This document shows, one piece after another, positions 49,586-60,951 of a stretch of 64,000 nucleotides of DNA. Where the stretch lies: NCBI GenBank assembly GCA_018466975.1, contig CM031553.1:1116001-1180000 (forward strand). The letters are read 5' to 3'. Within the stretch, counting starts at the first letter, position 1, and each line of letters starts with the position of its first letter. The stretch comes from Sparassis latifolia. Lineage: Eukaryota > Basidiomycota > Agaricomycetes > Polyporales > Sparassidaceae. The translations under genes and the position numbers were made by a program. The notes below the pieces were generated by a model. The model searched no databases and was not told where the DNA came from. It worked only from the letters and a program-made list of their open reading frames with translations.

Positions 49586-49795
49586 TGTTGGAGGTGTGCG
49601 GATTAGCAATCCGGCATCTACGGAAAGGTCCGGGAAAGGTCCGTAGGGTTAGGATTAGTAAGGACAATGTCTCGAGAACAGTCTGGTAGTTTCTAGTCTT
49701 TTAGTTTACAGTATATAAGGAGCTCAACAGGCTTCTATGTAGTTAAGCCAATTTCTATTCTCTTCTACTCGTAGCCCGAGGCGCAGTTGCTTACA
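49586..49795 (+). repeat. 3' LTR of the gag-only element
   Basis: This is the same 210 bp as the 5' LTR with no difference seen, and the target duplication CTATT follows it directly. Confidence 0.92.
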
Positions 49796-49800
49796 CTATT

Positions 49801-50440
49801 GTGCTTGGAGACTCAGAGGTGAACGGGATGAGCTTGACCGGTGAGCGGCAAGGTACTGTCATAGTTCGGGAAAGAACATCAGGGGTAGATCTGAAACACC
49901 CGAGGTGCGTCACTGTGCAGGTACTCATGATCTAGGTCAGAATTCTATGTCAGACGGTTCGACACTAGACATGGTGATGCAGTCACCTTGGTGACAGATA
50001 TCGGATGTGGCTGACAAATGCATCGTACGACCATGGAATTTTTACAGTATAAATACAGGGATGCAGTGTGACAACTCCCCAGCAACATTCTCCCCTCTTT
50101 TCCTCCTTTGCTCATTTTTGGCCCTCTCGACTTAGACGTCTTAGCACTACATGCCACGGAGGACTTGTTCTTAATGGTAAGTTCTGCACTTATGTTCTTT
50201 GCACCACAATGGAGATTACTCACAGTTCGTTATCTGTTCTAGCTTTGCCTGTCAGTATGCTCAAGCGGAGGAATATTTTGATGGTGAGTATAAAGTCTGC
50301 TCTACGTTCATCAGAACAAAGCCTTACTGATATATTTTCTCCCCTCAGACCATGGCTGGTGCTTCGGTGGTGCAAGTTTTGCACACAGTGAGTTTCTTGC
50401 TTCATGAAATTGTAGAGTTACTACTATGTACAGTATTATT
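49801..50440 (+). other. possible short spliced transcript with TATA box
   Basis: A TATA-like AGTATAAATACAG lies at about 50047. Splice-like sites follow in order: TG|GTAAGT at 50177, CACAG at 50224, ATG|GTGAGT at 50281 and CTCAG at 50348. The pieces between can encode only a short peptide (MLKRRNILM joined to TMAGASVVQVLH). It could be a small gene, a non-coding transcript or a gene remnant; I cannot choose. Confidence 0.35.
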
Positions 50441-51581
50441 CTACATGAACAAGCTCATATCGAGCACACAACAATAATAGTCTGACACTATCATGAGTGC
50501 CATTCCAGAGTAGACTCGGCATACTTCTTGCAACATCGGAGAGCAGATCGAGACCGGGACCATGTTTCCGGTGCAAAGCACAAACAGCACTGCAGGAGAA
50601 AAAAAGTGGACTGTGCCCGCGATCTTCGAGGCCTCTCTCATAAGCAGGGCACACGAAACGACTGTCATGCCATTGAGTGGCCGACACCACATCCATGCAC
50701 GCAGTTCACTTGACGGTGCATGGTGTATGAACCCGCGGACAGCAGAGATCGGCATAGTGTCCCGCACAATGCTGCAAGGCGCCCAGGATACGGCTCTGGG
50801 CAGGGAACCACACAGCGGTGGTGACGTGGTCAGAGAGCACAGCGTGCGTCTGGGCTGCACTGTGGAGGTCAGTTCGCGTCGTATCGATCACACCACTTTC
50901 AGTATTTGGAGACCAAAGAAAACTGGAGGTAGGGAGCCCGATGAGCCACGGAGGCGGAGGGGAGTTACGCAGAGTTCATCTGCTCACCTTCGCTTGCTTG
51001 TGGTCCCACCACGTGCAGGCTGCCCGCGACGTCGGCTTCCGGCACTGAACTGTGCACATCAAGTCAGTCGTCCACTGCTCGCACACATGTGACTTGCATT
51101 ACTGGTGTGCTCAAAATCAATCGCAGTATCAGCAACTTCCGACGCAGAAGCAGTCAAATGCACTATTCCGACGTGCGCTTGGACGTTAACGACCAGCATA
51201 TTGTACGCCTCACCTATGCTGACTTGGGCTTTTGCATCTTCATGACGCGAACACCAGTTGCCGCAGAGTAGACGCAGAGCACCAGGGCAGTCGTTTGGTC
51301 AGTTTTCCTGTGAGCATCACGCGAACCACCTCATACTTTTGCTCATGGTACTGAGTTCGACACCCGATATCCGATGTCTGCTTGGTTTATGATGCTGCAC
51401 ACATAACATTCAACGCCCGCGACAAGCACCGAAAACAGTAATTGAACATCACACTAAACCCAGACTGCTCCACCTCGATATCATCACCTTCCTAACATCG
51501 CATCTCTCGAGAATGAAGGCAGTCAGAGTGATCAGGACTGATGGTAGGAGCGCTGACAATGACGACTCACAAAAAGAAATC

Positions 51582-52086
51582 CTATTCTACGGGATCAGGC
51601 ATCCACAATATGTCCTCGAATATCCCACCCCGATACCACAGAAGGTCCGACCTGGTGGCCGCCATGCCACACTCGTTCAGCTCTTTGATGACAGCACGTA
51701 TCTGTTCCTCCGTCGGACTCGACTTCTTCAGGTAACTGAGCTTCGGATCCGACGCGAGGGCAAGACAGTATGCTTCTCCATCGAATTCTGTCTCCTTGGT
51801 GTCGTCTTCTCCCAAAATGACATTCTGAGGGAGGGTCAGACACCCTACAGCCTTCTCGAAGGACTTCCAGCCCATCCAAAAAGGATCGAGTCTCACGCCG
51901 TCTTCCCTGGTAAGGGGAACCGACTTGATTTCACAGTAGTGGAAGAAAAAATTGTCTGCAGTTGGGAGAAGGAACCCGTAGTATTGTCGTCTATTATCGT
52001 TGGGTCTGCGCTCCGGGAGACCTAAATGCGGTGTCAGGTGTTGTAAGGCGGGATATGCACCTCTCACTGGGAAACGTACCAGGCAT
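51582..52086 (-). CDS. hypothetical protein inside the R2-specific segment
   Basis: ATG at 52086-52084 gives MPG, then a GT-AG intron of about 60 bp leads into one long exon: LPERRPNDNRRQYYGFLLPT, ADNFFFHYCEIKSVPLTRED, DPFWMGWKSFEKAVGCLTLP and onward to DILWMPDPVE and TAG. The protein is about 146 residues, mildly acidic, without a signal or membrane segment. The clean single frame and good splice sites argue for a real gene. I recognise no family. It is present in R2 but not R1, so it was inserted in one copy or lost from the other. Confidence 0.6.
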
Positions 52087-53017
52087 GGTGATTTGTGTTC
52101 AGTAAGGACTGTTAGATGCAGTGTATGTAGATGCAGACACCGCGCGTTCTACGCGGTGGCGAATGATCAGCTGTGCAGTGAATCGGGTGTGAGGGGCCCG
52201 ACATTTAAAGCGAGCGCCTTCCTGCTGTTCGCTCCTGGCGCCGTCTGAAAACTATACCCTCATGACGATCCATCGAGAGCTGCGGTGTTCAATGGGAAAT
52301 GGAACGCGCAGGCATTTGTTAGGTGAGCGAAATCCGTCAGACGTGCGATCTACTAGCGATCGATGGGCAAATGCGCCACACAAGAGACCGGTCGCGGCAG
52401 TAAGCATCAAGAAGAAGGACGATGCAGATTCGAAGCAACAGCTTCCCTCTGGAAAAGACCTATGGCTACTGACGCCCGCAAACGTCGACGTCCGTCTTCC
52501 GACGAGGTACGAGCATTATACATACAATAAGCCTACATAGAGTGTACAAATCCTAGGGTACAAACGCATCTCGTGAAACACAGAAAGGCGGTAGGGAGAA
52601 CAAGTCGTATGTGAAGGGGCAATATAAGCAGCATCCCTGTGCTCGCACCCTAGGTATCATACGTGTGTCTCAGACCCAGGAGCCGTGGATAAGGGCGTCC
52701 CACGCTGATGACAGCACGGGAATCCGAGTCAGTGTGTTCGGAGGGAGGGACGATGCGGAGGGAACAAGGAGGTACTATGCATAGATATGGCTACGAATCT
52801 CGTGCACACATTCGAACCGTGTGCGCAGACCCATTCAGCCAGGGCACCTTGTAGGCACCGCGCGTAGTGCACTGGTACTCCTTCGATATAAAGTATACAA
52901 TAAACCTACATAGAACGTACAAATGCTAAGATACAACGCATCTAGAGAGACAAGGAAGAATCCGGTACAACATAAGCAAGTAGGAAGAACGGCGTCACAG
53001 GCGAGGTACGGAGTGTG

Positions 53018-53572
53018 TCAGACCCAGGAGCCGTGTATGAGTGCGTCCCAGGCGCTTTTGCTCTGGAGGGTGCCGATGAAGTCCGGGCGGGTGTGGGGCG
53101 CGTCGTGGGGGATGGGCACGGCGACGGTGCCGGGGGACACGGGCGGGGCGGGGGCGAGCGGGAAGTGCTGGAGCGGGGGCGTGTCGGTGTGGGCGTTCTA
53201 CGCTGGTGTGTCAGACGCAGGGGTCACGGAGAGCGAGGATGCTCACGGGGACGGGGGATCCCGCGTTGGAGTGGTGGTACTGCTGGTGATGGGGCGTGGC
53301 GGGGTGGTCGGTGTGGGCGCCGGAGACGGGGGTGGGCGTAGGAGAGACGGTGCCGGAGGCAGAGGACGAGGAGCGGTGGTAGTACGGCCGTTTCTGTCAC
53401 AAGCTGTCAGACACGGGAAGCGAGGGTAGATGGGCTATACGCACTGGGGCGATGATGGAGTAGAGCGCCTGGCGGAGGGTCCGGACGTGCTCGTCGCGTT
53501 CCGGGTTCGACGACGCAGACTGGGCGGACAGGTCAGCGCACGGGCCAGGCGGACGCGGCGGGGACACACCAT
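53018..53572 (-). CDS. hypothetical protein of the duplicated block, R2 copy
   Basis: Reading leftward from ATG at 53572, three GT-AG introns join SASSNPERDEHVRTLRQALY SIIAP, KRPYYHRSSSSASGTVSPTP, a His/Pro-rich stretch (HPATPHHQQYHHSNAG), and NAHTDTPPLQHFPL continuing to PDFIGTLQSKSAWDALIHGS WV and TGA. All joins keep frame, whereas the R1 copy is frameshifted. The low-complexity middle and short helical ends look like a fragment of a regulatory protein, but no domain is recognised. The first exon would be only the start codon, so upstream exons may be missing. Confidence 0.5.
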
Positions 53573-56283
53573 GGTAGGCGGGCCTAGATAGGCTGGCACT
53601 GCGAATATCGCACGGCTGCTGGGGTGGAGGCGCAGCGAGGGGAGAGAGCGAGCGGAGAGGAGGTGAGGGGTGCGTATAAAGGCAGCTGGGCAGAGGCTTG
53701 CGTGTGGGGCCCCAAGGTGCTGGGCGTCTGGCTGACTTTTTGCCCCACGGGGAGATCTCGGGACGCCGTCCGTCCGGTCGGACCCGGGCTGACGGCGCGC
53801 TCCACGACGATCTCCACTGCGATCTGCGCGCGTCCCTCCCGGTGCGTCATCGCGTTCCTCCACGGTGTCTTGTCGCTCTATTGCAGATCCTCCCCAGCTT
53901 CGCTCTCCTGGCCGCGTTCGTCAGCTGCACACACGCTCCAGTACGTACACTGCCTGCCCTCCGTCAGTTACCCACCCCGGTCTTGTTCTGCTCGCCGTAC
54001 CTTGTGTCAGATCATGCGTGGGATCCTCGAGACCACTCCAACCCCGTCTCTTCGCCATTCCAGCTCTCAACGGCGCATTCTAACCCGTCAGTAACGCTCA
54101 CTCTTGCCGCGCGTCCCCCACTCGTGTCCTAGAACTGCAACGCCCCTTCACACCTGCATCCCTGCGCCTCTCCCAGCGCGTGCGCCCGCACCGTTCCCCG
54201 TCGCCGGCCGCACGCTTGCACCGTTCGCCACACCCACACCCGTCCCGTCGATCGCACTCGTCGTGCATGCGGGGACAACTCTCCGAGTTGCGCACCCGAC
54301 GCCTCTTGTGCGCACAAGCCACCGCACACAATCCTTTCCAGCCGTGAGCGCGGACTGTCTCGTCTCAATCTCTTTTCTTCCCGTCGAGTCACACCCGCGT
54401 GCGGCGCTACCACTCTCCCCGCCAGCGGGTGCGGAGCGTCCTCGAGTGCGCGTAGGACCGCGTTCCCCGTTTCTCGACCCCACTTTCCGACGCTGGCCCG
54501 AGGTCCCCTGCTTCCGTAGCCCTCTACACACCCACGACACACCGCCGTCGCGCTGGCCCTGGCGTGCAGTGCCGCCCTCCATGCTCTGGCCCTATGCGGC
54601 ACCGCTCGACACGTTCTGGCCGGACGGCGCATCCCACCTCCACGCACTGCGTGCGCGTGCGTCATTCCGGGGCGGTGTGCGCGCAGTGTCCAAACCCCAA
54701 ATCCTGGTTTTGGCTGGGCTGGAGTGGAACCGGCGCGCTGCCTGCACGATGTGACTCCCGGGAACTCCGTACGCTCGGAGCACGATGCGGAGGGACTCTG
54801 CATCCTTCGGGATCTCCCTCCTGGCCACGAAGACGAAGACGAAAACGAATAAACAGGTGTCGGCCCCGCCCAGCCCCGTTATACGCACACATACACACGA
54901 TTCGTGCACGCCGCAGGATCTGTGCAGCGCGTCGTTCCGCCTCCCTCCTCCCGGTGCCCGTGCTGCGCTCCGCCCCGCCTGGTAGCCTGTGAGCGCCGAC
55001 GACGCGTACACGCGCTCCGCGGCGAGCTGGTGTCGATTATACGTCGCGTGCGGTCGGGGGAGGCTTGGAGGACGCCTGGCGCAGGATGTCCGAGAGTCCG
55101 AGAGTCCGAGTCCGAGTCGAAGATCGCCGCGCGCCCGCGATTTGTCTTCGTCTTCGTCTCGCGCTCCTGCGCGCTGATGTGGCCGGGTGCGTGTTGGCTT
55201 GGGCTCGATTGCGGGGCTTCGCGTCTGCCCGTGCGGTGTTTGCGGTTTACCGATTGTGGAGGACTGCTAGGCCGGCGAGACTCTGACGAGAAAATCGACG
55301 CAGCGCAATGGGGGTGGGGGTACGACGGAACGCGACGGCGTCGTAGATTCGATGTGCGTCGGCCACGCACTGCGCTCTTCGTCTTGCGCGCGCGAGCTTG
55401 TAGGCCCACAGTTCTGGCGTGTAACGGAATGTTGACAGCTCGGGTGCGGAGAGCAAGAAGCCCTCTAGCTGCTCAGGCTCGCCGGCTTCCGTCTCCGCCG
55501 CACGATGTGGCACGTCGCGGCGAGTCTGCAGCTCCCCCCTCTTTCGAGCTGAGCGGAAGACGTGGGTGCGCGACCCCGCGTTCCCGGAGCGTATATATCC
55601 TTCACGCTGTCGCGCTTGCTGCGCGTCGGCGCCCGCTCACCTGCGCTAGGGCGCGTTCTACGTACCACGCTCCGAGTGCGGTGTCCTGGGGGTCGCGCAC
55701 GCGTCGGACGCTCACGTACACACCCCACCCGCCGTGCGACGCTCGGGGACGTCTCTCGTGCTTGGTCCCGAGCAGCCTGAAGCGCGAACTTGAACGATCG
55801 CCCAGGATGCGCGCGACGGCGTTCGTTCCGTGTCCGAGTCGCTAACCTGCCCGGGAGTGAGTCTATTCCACTCACTCGTCGATACACCTCTCGATAATCG
55901 GTACGCTGAGACTAGGACGTACAGTTGAAAAGCGGGTGAGAAATGAAGAGATAGTCGAGCGATGCCGATACTCTATTTGCCGAGACGCGCTCAATGCCAA
56001 AGCTTGGCCTGACCACGTTGGACGGAAGCGGGGAGAAGCGTACGGCGAAACCCGAGGGGCTCGAGGGCGCCGCGGCGACGATCGCGGCAGACGAAAGCCT
56101 TGTGGGTTGGACTCAATGGAGGGCCGCCGCGAAATGCGGTGTGGCCACCGGTGTTTATGGCTTATGTTTACGGTTCATGGAGGACGTCTCGGTCTGACGG
56201 GCTAGGCCGGTGAGACGACTTTCCAGGACGCGGCGGATCTGCGGGGCGACGACGAGAAACTCAACGCGAGACGAGACGCGGAC
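53573..56283. other. GC-rich region without a supportable gene
   Basis: Long open frames occur on both strands because stop codons are rare at this base composition. None shows a conserved motif or consistent splicing. One possible splice pair (CCCG|GTGCGTC near 53838 and TTGCAG near 53884) precedes a hydrophobic phrase ILPSFALLAAFVSC, but it leads nowhere clear. The short runs GAAGACGAAGACGAAAACG (near 54830) and GAGAGTCCGAGAGTCCGAG (near 55090) are simple repeats. Confidence 0.5.
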
Positions 56284-57049
56284 GGCACGACAATAGGCAG
56301 ATCGTCTCGGGCTCGCGCGACAAGACGATCAAGCTCTGGAACACCCTCGGGGAGTGCAAGTACGACATCAAGGACGATGGCCACACTGAATGGTGGATTG
56401 ATATTCATACTGGGGTGTAGAATCGTTGTTCCATCACCAGGGCATTAGGGTATCGTGCGTCCGCTTCAGCCCGAACGTCCTGAACCCTGGTTATCGTCTC
56501 TTGTGGGTGGGGACAAGGTCGTAAACGCGAGTCCGATTGGTTTCGCGATCATCTCTCTCGCCTTTCTGCTTCGGCATGATGTTGCAATATATTTGCTACC
56601 TCAGAGAGATTGCCGCCTCAATGCGACCATATCAATCACCAAGATCTCTGGCCGTTTATTCAATTTCTCCCCTCGTGATGATTGAGTAGTATTGACCTTT
56701 TCACAGGTCTGGGAGCTGTCGAAATTCGAGCTCAAGACCAACCACTACGGCCACACTGGCTACGTCAACACCGTCTCTGTCTCTCCCGATGGTTCGCTCG
56801 CGGCGTCGGGCGGCAAGGACGGTATCACGATGCTGTGGGACCTCAACGAGGGCAGGCACCTTTACTCCCTCGAGGCTGGCGACATCGTCAATGCAGTTGT
56901 CTTCTCCCCCGACCGCTACTGGCTGTGCGCAGCAACAGCAACTTGCATCAAGATCTTTGACTTGGAGAGCAAGTGCGTCCCTAGACGGCCGGACGCTCTT
57001 CGGTGGCTTCACAGCTGGCTTCGTCCGTGTGTGGTCCGTCGTGTCATAA
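56284..57049 (+). pseudogene. RACK1/Cpc2-like WD40 protein, truncated and frameshifted
   Basis: This is a remnant of the ribosome-bound beta-propeller RACK1 (Gbeta-like, Cpc2). It starts mid-propeller at [20 protein letters not shown] then [14 protein letters not shown]. It loses frame in VSCVRFSPNVLNP (about 56465-56520) by extra bases, then resumes after an AG at 56706 with [40 protein letters not shown] and [11 protein letters not shown]. About 30 residues of the last blade are missing, and the end reads [20 protein letters not shown] in another frame, TAA at 57047. The first two or more blades are absent. An intact RACK1 gene must exist elsewhere, as it is normally essential or near essential. 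Confidence 0.85.
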
Positions 57050-57361
57050 GTCTCTACACTACCTATGTACAAAGTGTGATTTATGGCGTCGGATGGCGGT
57101 CTGGAGTGCAGGAGCGGGGCGACGGGAGCTGCGTCGCATGTGGACGTCATCGCCTGTACCTTCAAAAATCGATGCATCCCTTTGCTTTCTTCTGTTGTTA
57201 TGTATTTGGTGCGTTGTTCTACCCTATTAGCTACTCCGGACGTCCAGGCATTTCATCCTTCGTTGTAAAGGCCAGTCATCTCGTCATCTCCACTTTTCGA
57301 GTTACGATAACATGACGATTCTAACGCTACAGGATCCACTGTTATACCATTCTTCAGCGCA

Positions 57362-58189
57362 CTAGATGTCCGTTACGCAAGCGTAAGGACGCGGTCGCCC
57401 GCAAGGGTCCAGGACACGTTCCACCAGCCCGTACTTGACGAAGAGAATGTTCGCAAGCTTACTGCGCGCATATAGTCCTGTCGGGTCGAGCTCCCCCGAG
57501 TCGACGTCCGAACCGCGCGTGAGTTCCTCGCGTGACGCAAGGCGGACCGAAGAGGGCGCGCGGCTGCATGTAAAGATGAGGAGACACAGATGATGCGCGG
57601 CGTCGACGACTCGTCGCGGGTCGCGGTTCGCCGGATTGGCGGCAGCAGGCGATGGGTGAGGAGGAGGAGCCCGAGGTGGTTCACCATGAGGTGACTGTCG
57701 AGGGCCCTCGGCAGAGACGTCGGACTTGTTCACGCCGATTCCCGCAACACAGATGAGCTGGTGGGCGTTGACAGCGGGCACATTTGACCGAATTTGACGA
57801 AGAACGCACGAGGTCGAGTCGGGGTTCCTGCTCCCCGATCTGGTCTCCGACTTTCTTGACATGCTGCAAGTTGCCGAGGTCGCACTGGATGAAACTCACG
57901 TCGGCGAGCGGTCCTGTCTCTTTGAGCTGTGCATTTTTGATCTTGGATATGGCATCCTCGCCTTGCTCTCCTTCGCGGGAGAGGAGAATGACCCGAGCTT
58001 GAGCGAGGGCCAGAGCCCGAGCGACTTCAAAGCCGATGCCATCTGTCCCGCGAGTGATTACGGCCGTCTAGAAGATGCAGGTTAGTGGAGTGTCTACATC
58101 CTTGCCATATAATGCGCACTCTGCCTTGCAGGTTAGAGACATCCGATGCACTGAACTTCGACTTTCCGGAGTTGAGAGCTGCCTTCATT
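57362..58189 (-). pseudogene. short-chain dehydrogenase (WW-domain oxidoreductase-like), broken
   Basis: The start reads MKAALNSGKSKFSASDVSNL, then a GT-AG intron leads to TAVITRGTDGIGFEVARALA (Rossmann glycines present, one Gly replaced by Arg), VSFIQCDLGNLQHVKKVGDQ and AGIGVNKSDVSAEG. An extra C near 57705 shifts the frame. Pieces in other frames continue: MVNHLGLLLLTHRLL, RIICVSSSLH, then LYARSKLANILFVKYGLVER (catalytic Tyr and Lys). The last 100 or so residues of the family are missing. Several indels and the truncated end mark it as non-functional. Confidence 0.8.
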
Positions 58190-58495
58190 GTGAACGAAGT
58201 GGTATTTCGAGGAAAGGGGAGACGAAGGGTATTCCGTAGGAGCGTGCGTAGATTCAAAGTCAATACGCAGGCCGGCAAAATATGGTTGGAAAGAAAAGGA
58301 GAGTGATCTCAGCTATGTCTCCGAAGCACGATCACCAACGAACTTACCTTCCTTATTTGGAGGCACACTACCCGCTTTTGGAAGACTTTGATTTTGACTT
58401 CGAACATCAATTTCGACTTCAAAGTGAATTTGCACGGCTGAGTCTTCGTTCCCCTTCTCGTTCCCCTTCTCCTTCTCTTCTCCACTCCGTCAAAC

Positions 58496-60002
58496 ATGAA
58501 TTCCACAAAAACAGAAACAATTCAAGAGGGGATGTCGACGCCTGGACACGATCAGGTAGCTTCTGATGCTGTGTTGCACACACCCTCGCCCATGCAGGGT
58601 GAACCGCGAGGTCCGTTTCACCTCTTTCAAATCGTAGCACCCTCGGAATCCTGACAAAAATTCGTTCACGTTTCATTAAGCATTGGTAAAGCGCCTCAGT
58701 ATCATAGATCGGCTCTTGACACCCGCCATCCTTCTGGCGATGATCACGGGAGTTCTGATCGGCGAGTTCGTCCCTGGTGTCCAAGCCGCATTCGACACCG
58801 TCCGCCTTCAGAGTGTCTCAGTCCGTAAGTGCAGTCGCTCCGAATTTGGTCGATAAACTCACTTGTTTCACTCTGTTAGCTATTGCCATTGGCCTCATTG
58901 TCATGATGTACCCCATCCTTACCAAAGTGCAGTACGAATCCCTACTCCGCACGCTTCCCACCCGGGAAATGCTCGCACAGCTCCTGCTCTCGTTCATCCT
59001 GAACTGGATTGTTGCGCCTTTTATAATGTTAGCACTAGCATGGGCGACACTCCCGGACCTTCCTGCGTATCGAGCAGGCGTGCTCATGGTCGGCGTGGCC
59101 CGCTGCATCGCAATGGTGATGGTCTGGACGGATCTTGCACGAGGAAACATGGAGTACTGCGCTATCCTCGTTGTGGTCAACAGTACATTGCAAATAGTGC
59201 TATACGCACCGTATGCTCTATTTTTCATTAATGTCGTCGGCGGCCAAGGTGCCGGCAACGCCATCCATGTCTCATACGGAGACGCCGCTATATCTGTGCT
59301 CATCGTAAGTTCCTTCAATCACTGGCCTTGCTCGCCTGCAACTCACCTACATCTTCCTAGTACCTCGGGATCCCGCTCGCTGCAGGACTCATTACCCGCA
59401 TGTTATTTCTCTACCTCACTTCCCGCACCTTCCTGTATACATACGTGCTTCCTTACCTTGGCCCTATTGCACCCTTGGGGCTGCTCTACACCGTCATCGT
59501 GCTCTTCGCGTACCAAGGTCATCACATAGTGCATGACATCGGCCCCGTCTTCCGCGTCATGGTCCCGCTCATCCTATACTTCACGATCATGTGGGTAGGC
59601 ACGTTCGCGCTCGTGCGGTGGCTGGGAAGGCGACGCGGTAAAGGGTGGGGTTACGATATCACGGTCGTGCAGAGCTTCACGGCTGCGAGCAATAATTTTG
59701 TGCGTGATCTCTGTCTATATCTTCGTAATAAAATTCAAACTCACCTTCTGGTTCCACGGCAGGAGCTTGCAATTGCGGTAGCAATCGCTGTGTATGGTGT
59801 CGGTTCCCAGCAGGCACTGGCTGCAACCATAGGTCCCCTCGTCGAAGTCCCGGTGCTCCTGTCACTGACTTGGGTCGCTCTGTATCTTGGACGAAAGCTC
59901 GACTGGGATTCCGAGGGTCGACAAGAACCATGCGAAGGCCCAAGTGTGGAAGGGAGGGTGGAAAAGAGCGATGAGATGAAAGAGGCTACAGTGCAAAAGT
60001 AA
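58496..60002 (+). CDS. ACR3: ACR3-family arsenite efflux transporter
   Basis: This plasma-membrane permease exports arsenite (possibly antimonite) and so gives arsenic resistance. It starts MNSTKTETIQEG; a cytoplasmic tail leads into SIIDRLLTPAILLAMITGVL. About ten hydrophobic helices follow, including PIAIGLIVMMYPILTKVQYE, ILNWIVAPFIMLALAWATLP, VGVARCIAMVMVWTDLARGN (the conserved Cys of ACR3) and FTAASNNFELAIAVAIAVYG. The C-terminal tail is charged and ends KEATVQK. Four introns join in frame and nothing looks broken. In other fungi ACR3 sits near an arsenate reductase or a regulator; none is visible here. Confidence 0.92.
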
Positions 60003-60348
60003 AGTCATGTGTATGTTTGCTCCGATCTGAGAAGCTATTCGAACATGTCAATAGCGCAGATAGGATTAGAAATACGGTATTCGTACGGTATGATAGTAGA
60101 TGGTATACGGCTTTGAATCTATTGCCATTTAGCATGGACAACAGGATACTTAACTCTGACGACAGACAAAGTCCGAAAAGGCGGACTACCACGATGGCCA
60201 ATACTTGTGCACCGTCTCCGTGCAGACCGCAGGCACCTCCATCGCAGGAGGCGGGCCCTCTATCGGCCGCACTTCAACGTGCTCTATGCATGATTCAAAC
60301 GCATACTATCAGCGTCGTCGTTCTTCACTGTATATCTCCTCTTCACAA

Positions 60349-60810
60349 TTAGTCAGTGCTTTGAGGCACATCTTTGTCCCGTAAGCATACTCCCACAAAC
60401 CCATCTTTGTGAGGATCCTGGTGAGACGTTTTCCATTCCGCCCAGTTCCCCTGTCCTGAGAAAGTCTTCCATACTGCACCTGTCCGTAGCAGATAAGAGA
60501 CGATAAATGTGATCGGCAATAAATTGAGACAGGCGTCAGTACAGGCAGCAAAGATGAGCTGGTGAATGGTTGCAGGATGGGGTAGATGCGATAGCAATTT
60601 TCACCTAAACAAAAATCAACCAGACAGCTCTGAGCTCATATACAGCAAGCAAGCACGCGTGGCGGAGCGGTCGGAGAGCTTGAGCTTTAGTGACGCGTAT
60701 ACGCGCTACCGCAGACACGGATACAGGCAGCATCAGGCTCAGGAACGCGAGACAAATCATGTGCAAGGTTTGTATGCGTCTGTGTGGCAAGAGCCTCTGA
60801 ACTCAACAAA
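60349..60810 (-). pseudogene. possible small membrane protein, frame uncertain
   Basis: On the minus strand, a hydrophobic stretch MICLAFLSLMLPVSVSAVAR with a basic continuation is followed, in another frame, by TIHQLIFAACTDACLNLLPI TFIVSYLL and NWAEWKTSHQDPHKDGFVGV ending VPQSTD. The parts read like one polytopic membrane protein. The frame change near 60605 has no clear intron, so it is either broken or wrongly joined by me. No family is recognised. Confidence 0.35.
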
Positions 60811-60951
60811 GACAAACACCTTCCAGGTGACCGTAACTGCGCTTACTGTATCATACTGGACCTCTCTTTTCGATGCGACCCGTCGTCCACCCTGCTTCAT
60901 TGCCCCTCCTATCCGCCTTGCATTAGACTAACGGTACACCAGCGTTCATGA

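Larger units (their letters stand above)
48320..49795 (+). mobile_element. non-autonomous copia-type LTR element, gag only, recent
   Basis: Two 210-bp LTRs (48320-48529 and 49586-49795) read identically, start TGTTGGAGGTG and end GCTTACA. They are flanked by an exact 5-bp duplication CTATT (48315-48319 and 49796-49800). A primer-site-like GGTTATGAGCCC follows the left LTR, and a purine tract GAGGGGGTG precedes the right one. The interior is only about 1.06 kb and codes for a gag-like protein; there is no protease, integrase or RT. Identical LTRs imply recent insertion, so enzymes must have come from another element. Confidence 0.93.
50440..53580. repeat. segmental duplication, copy R2, with extra 1.4 kb
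   Basis: This is the second copy of the block at 40735-42455. It matches R1 up to about 50897 and again from about 52318. The piece between has no match in R1 and holds the small gene at 51582-52086. To the right, R2 and R1 diverge after the first exon of the minus-strand hypothetical gene. Confidence 0.85.

Noticed and set aside
53600..55900. Long open frames on both strands in GC-rich DNA
   Set aside because: Stops are rare at this composition; no motif, no consistent splicing, and both strands are equally open.
56560..56700. Box C-like words (ATGATG, GTGATGA) in the intron of the RACK1 remnant, where some fungi host a snoRNA
   Set aside because: No D box at a suitable distance and no terminal stem; the gene is a pseudogene.
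60655..60720. tRNA-like start GTGGCGGAGCGGTCGGAG on the plus strand
   Set aside because: No matching acceptor stem, anticodon arm or T-arm could be drawn.
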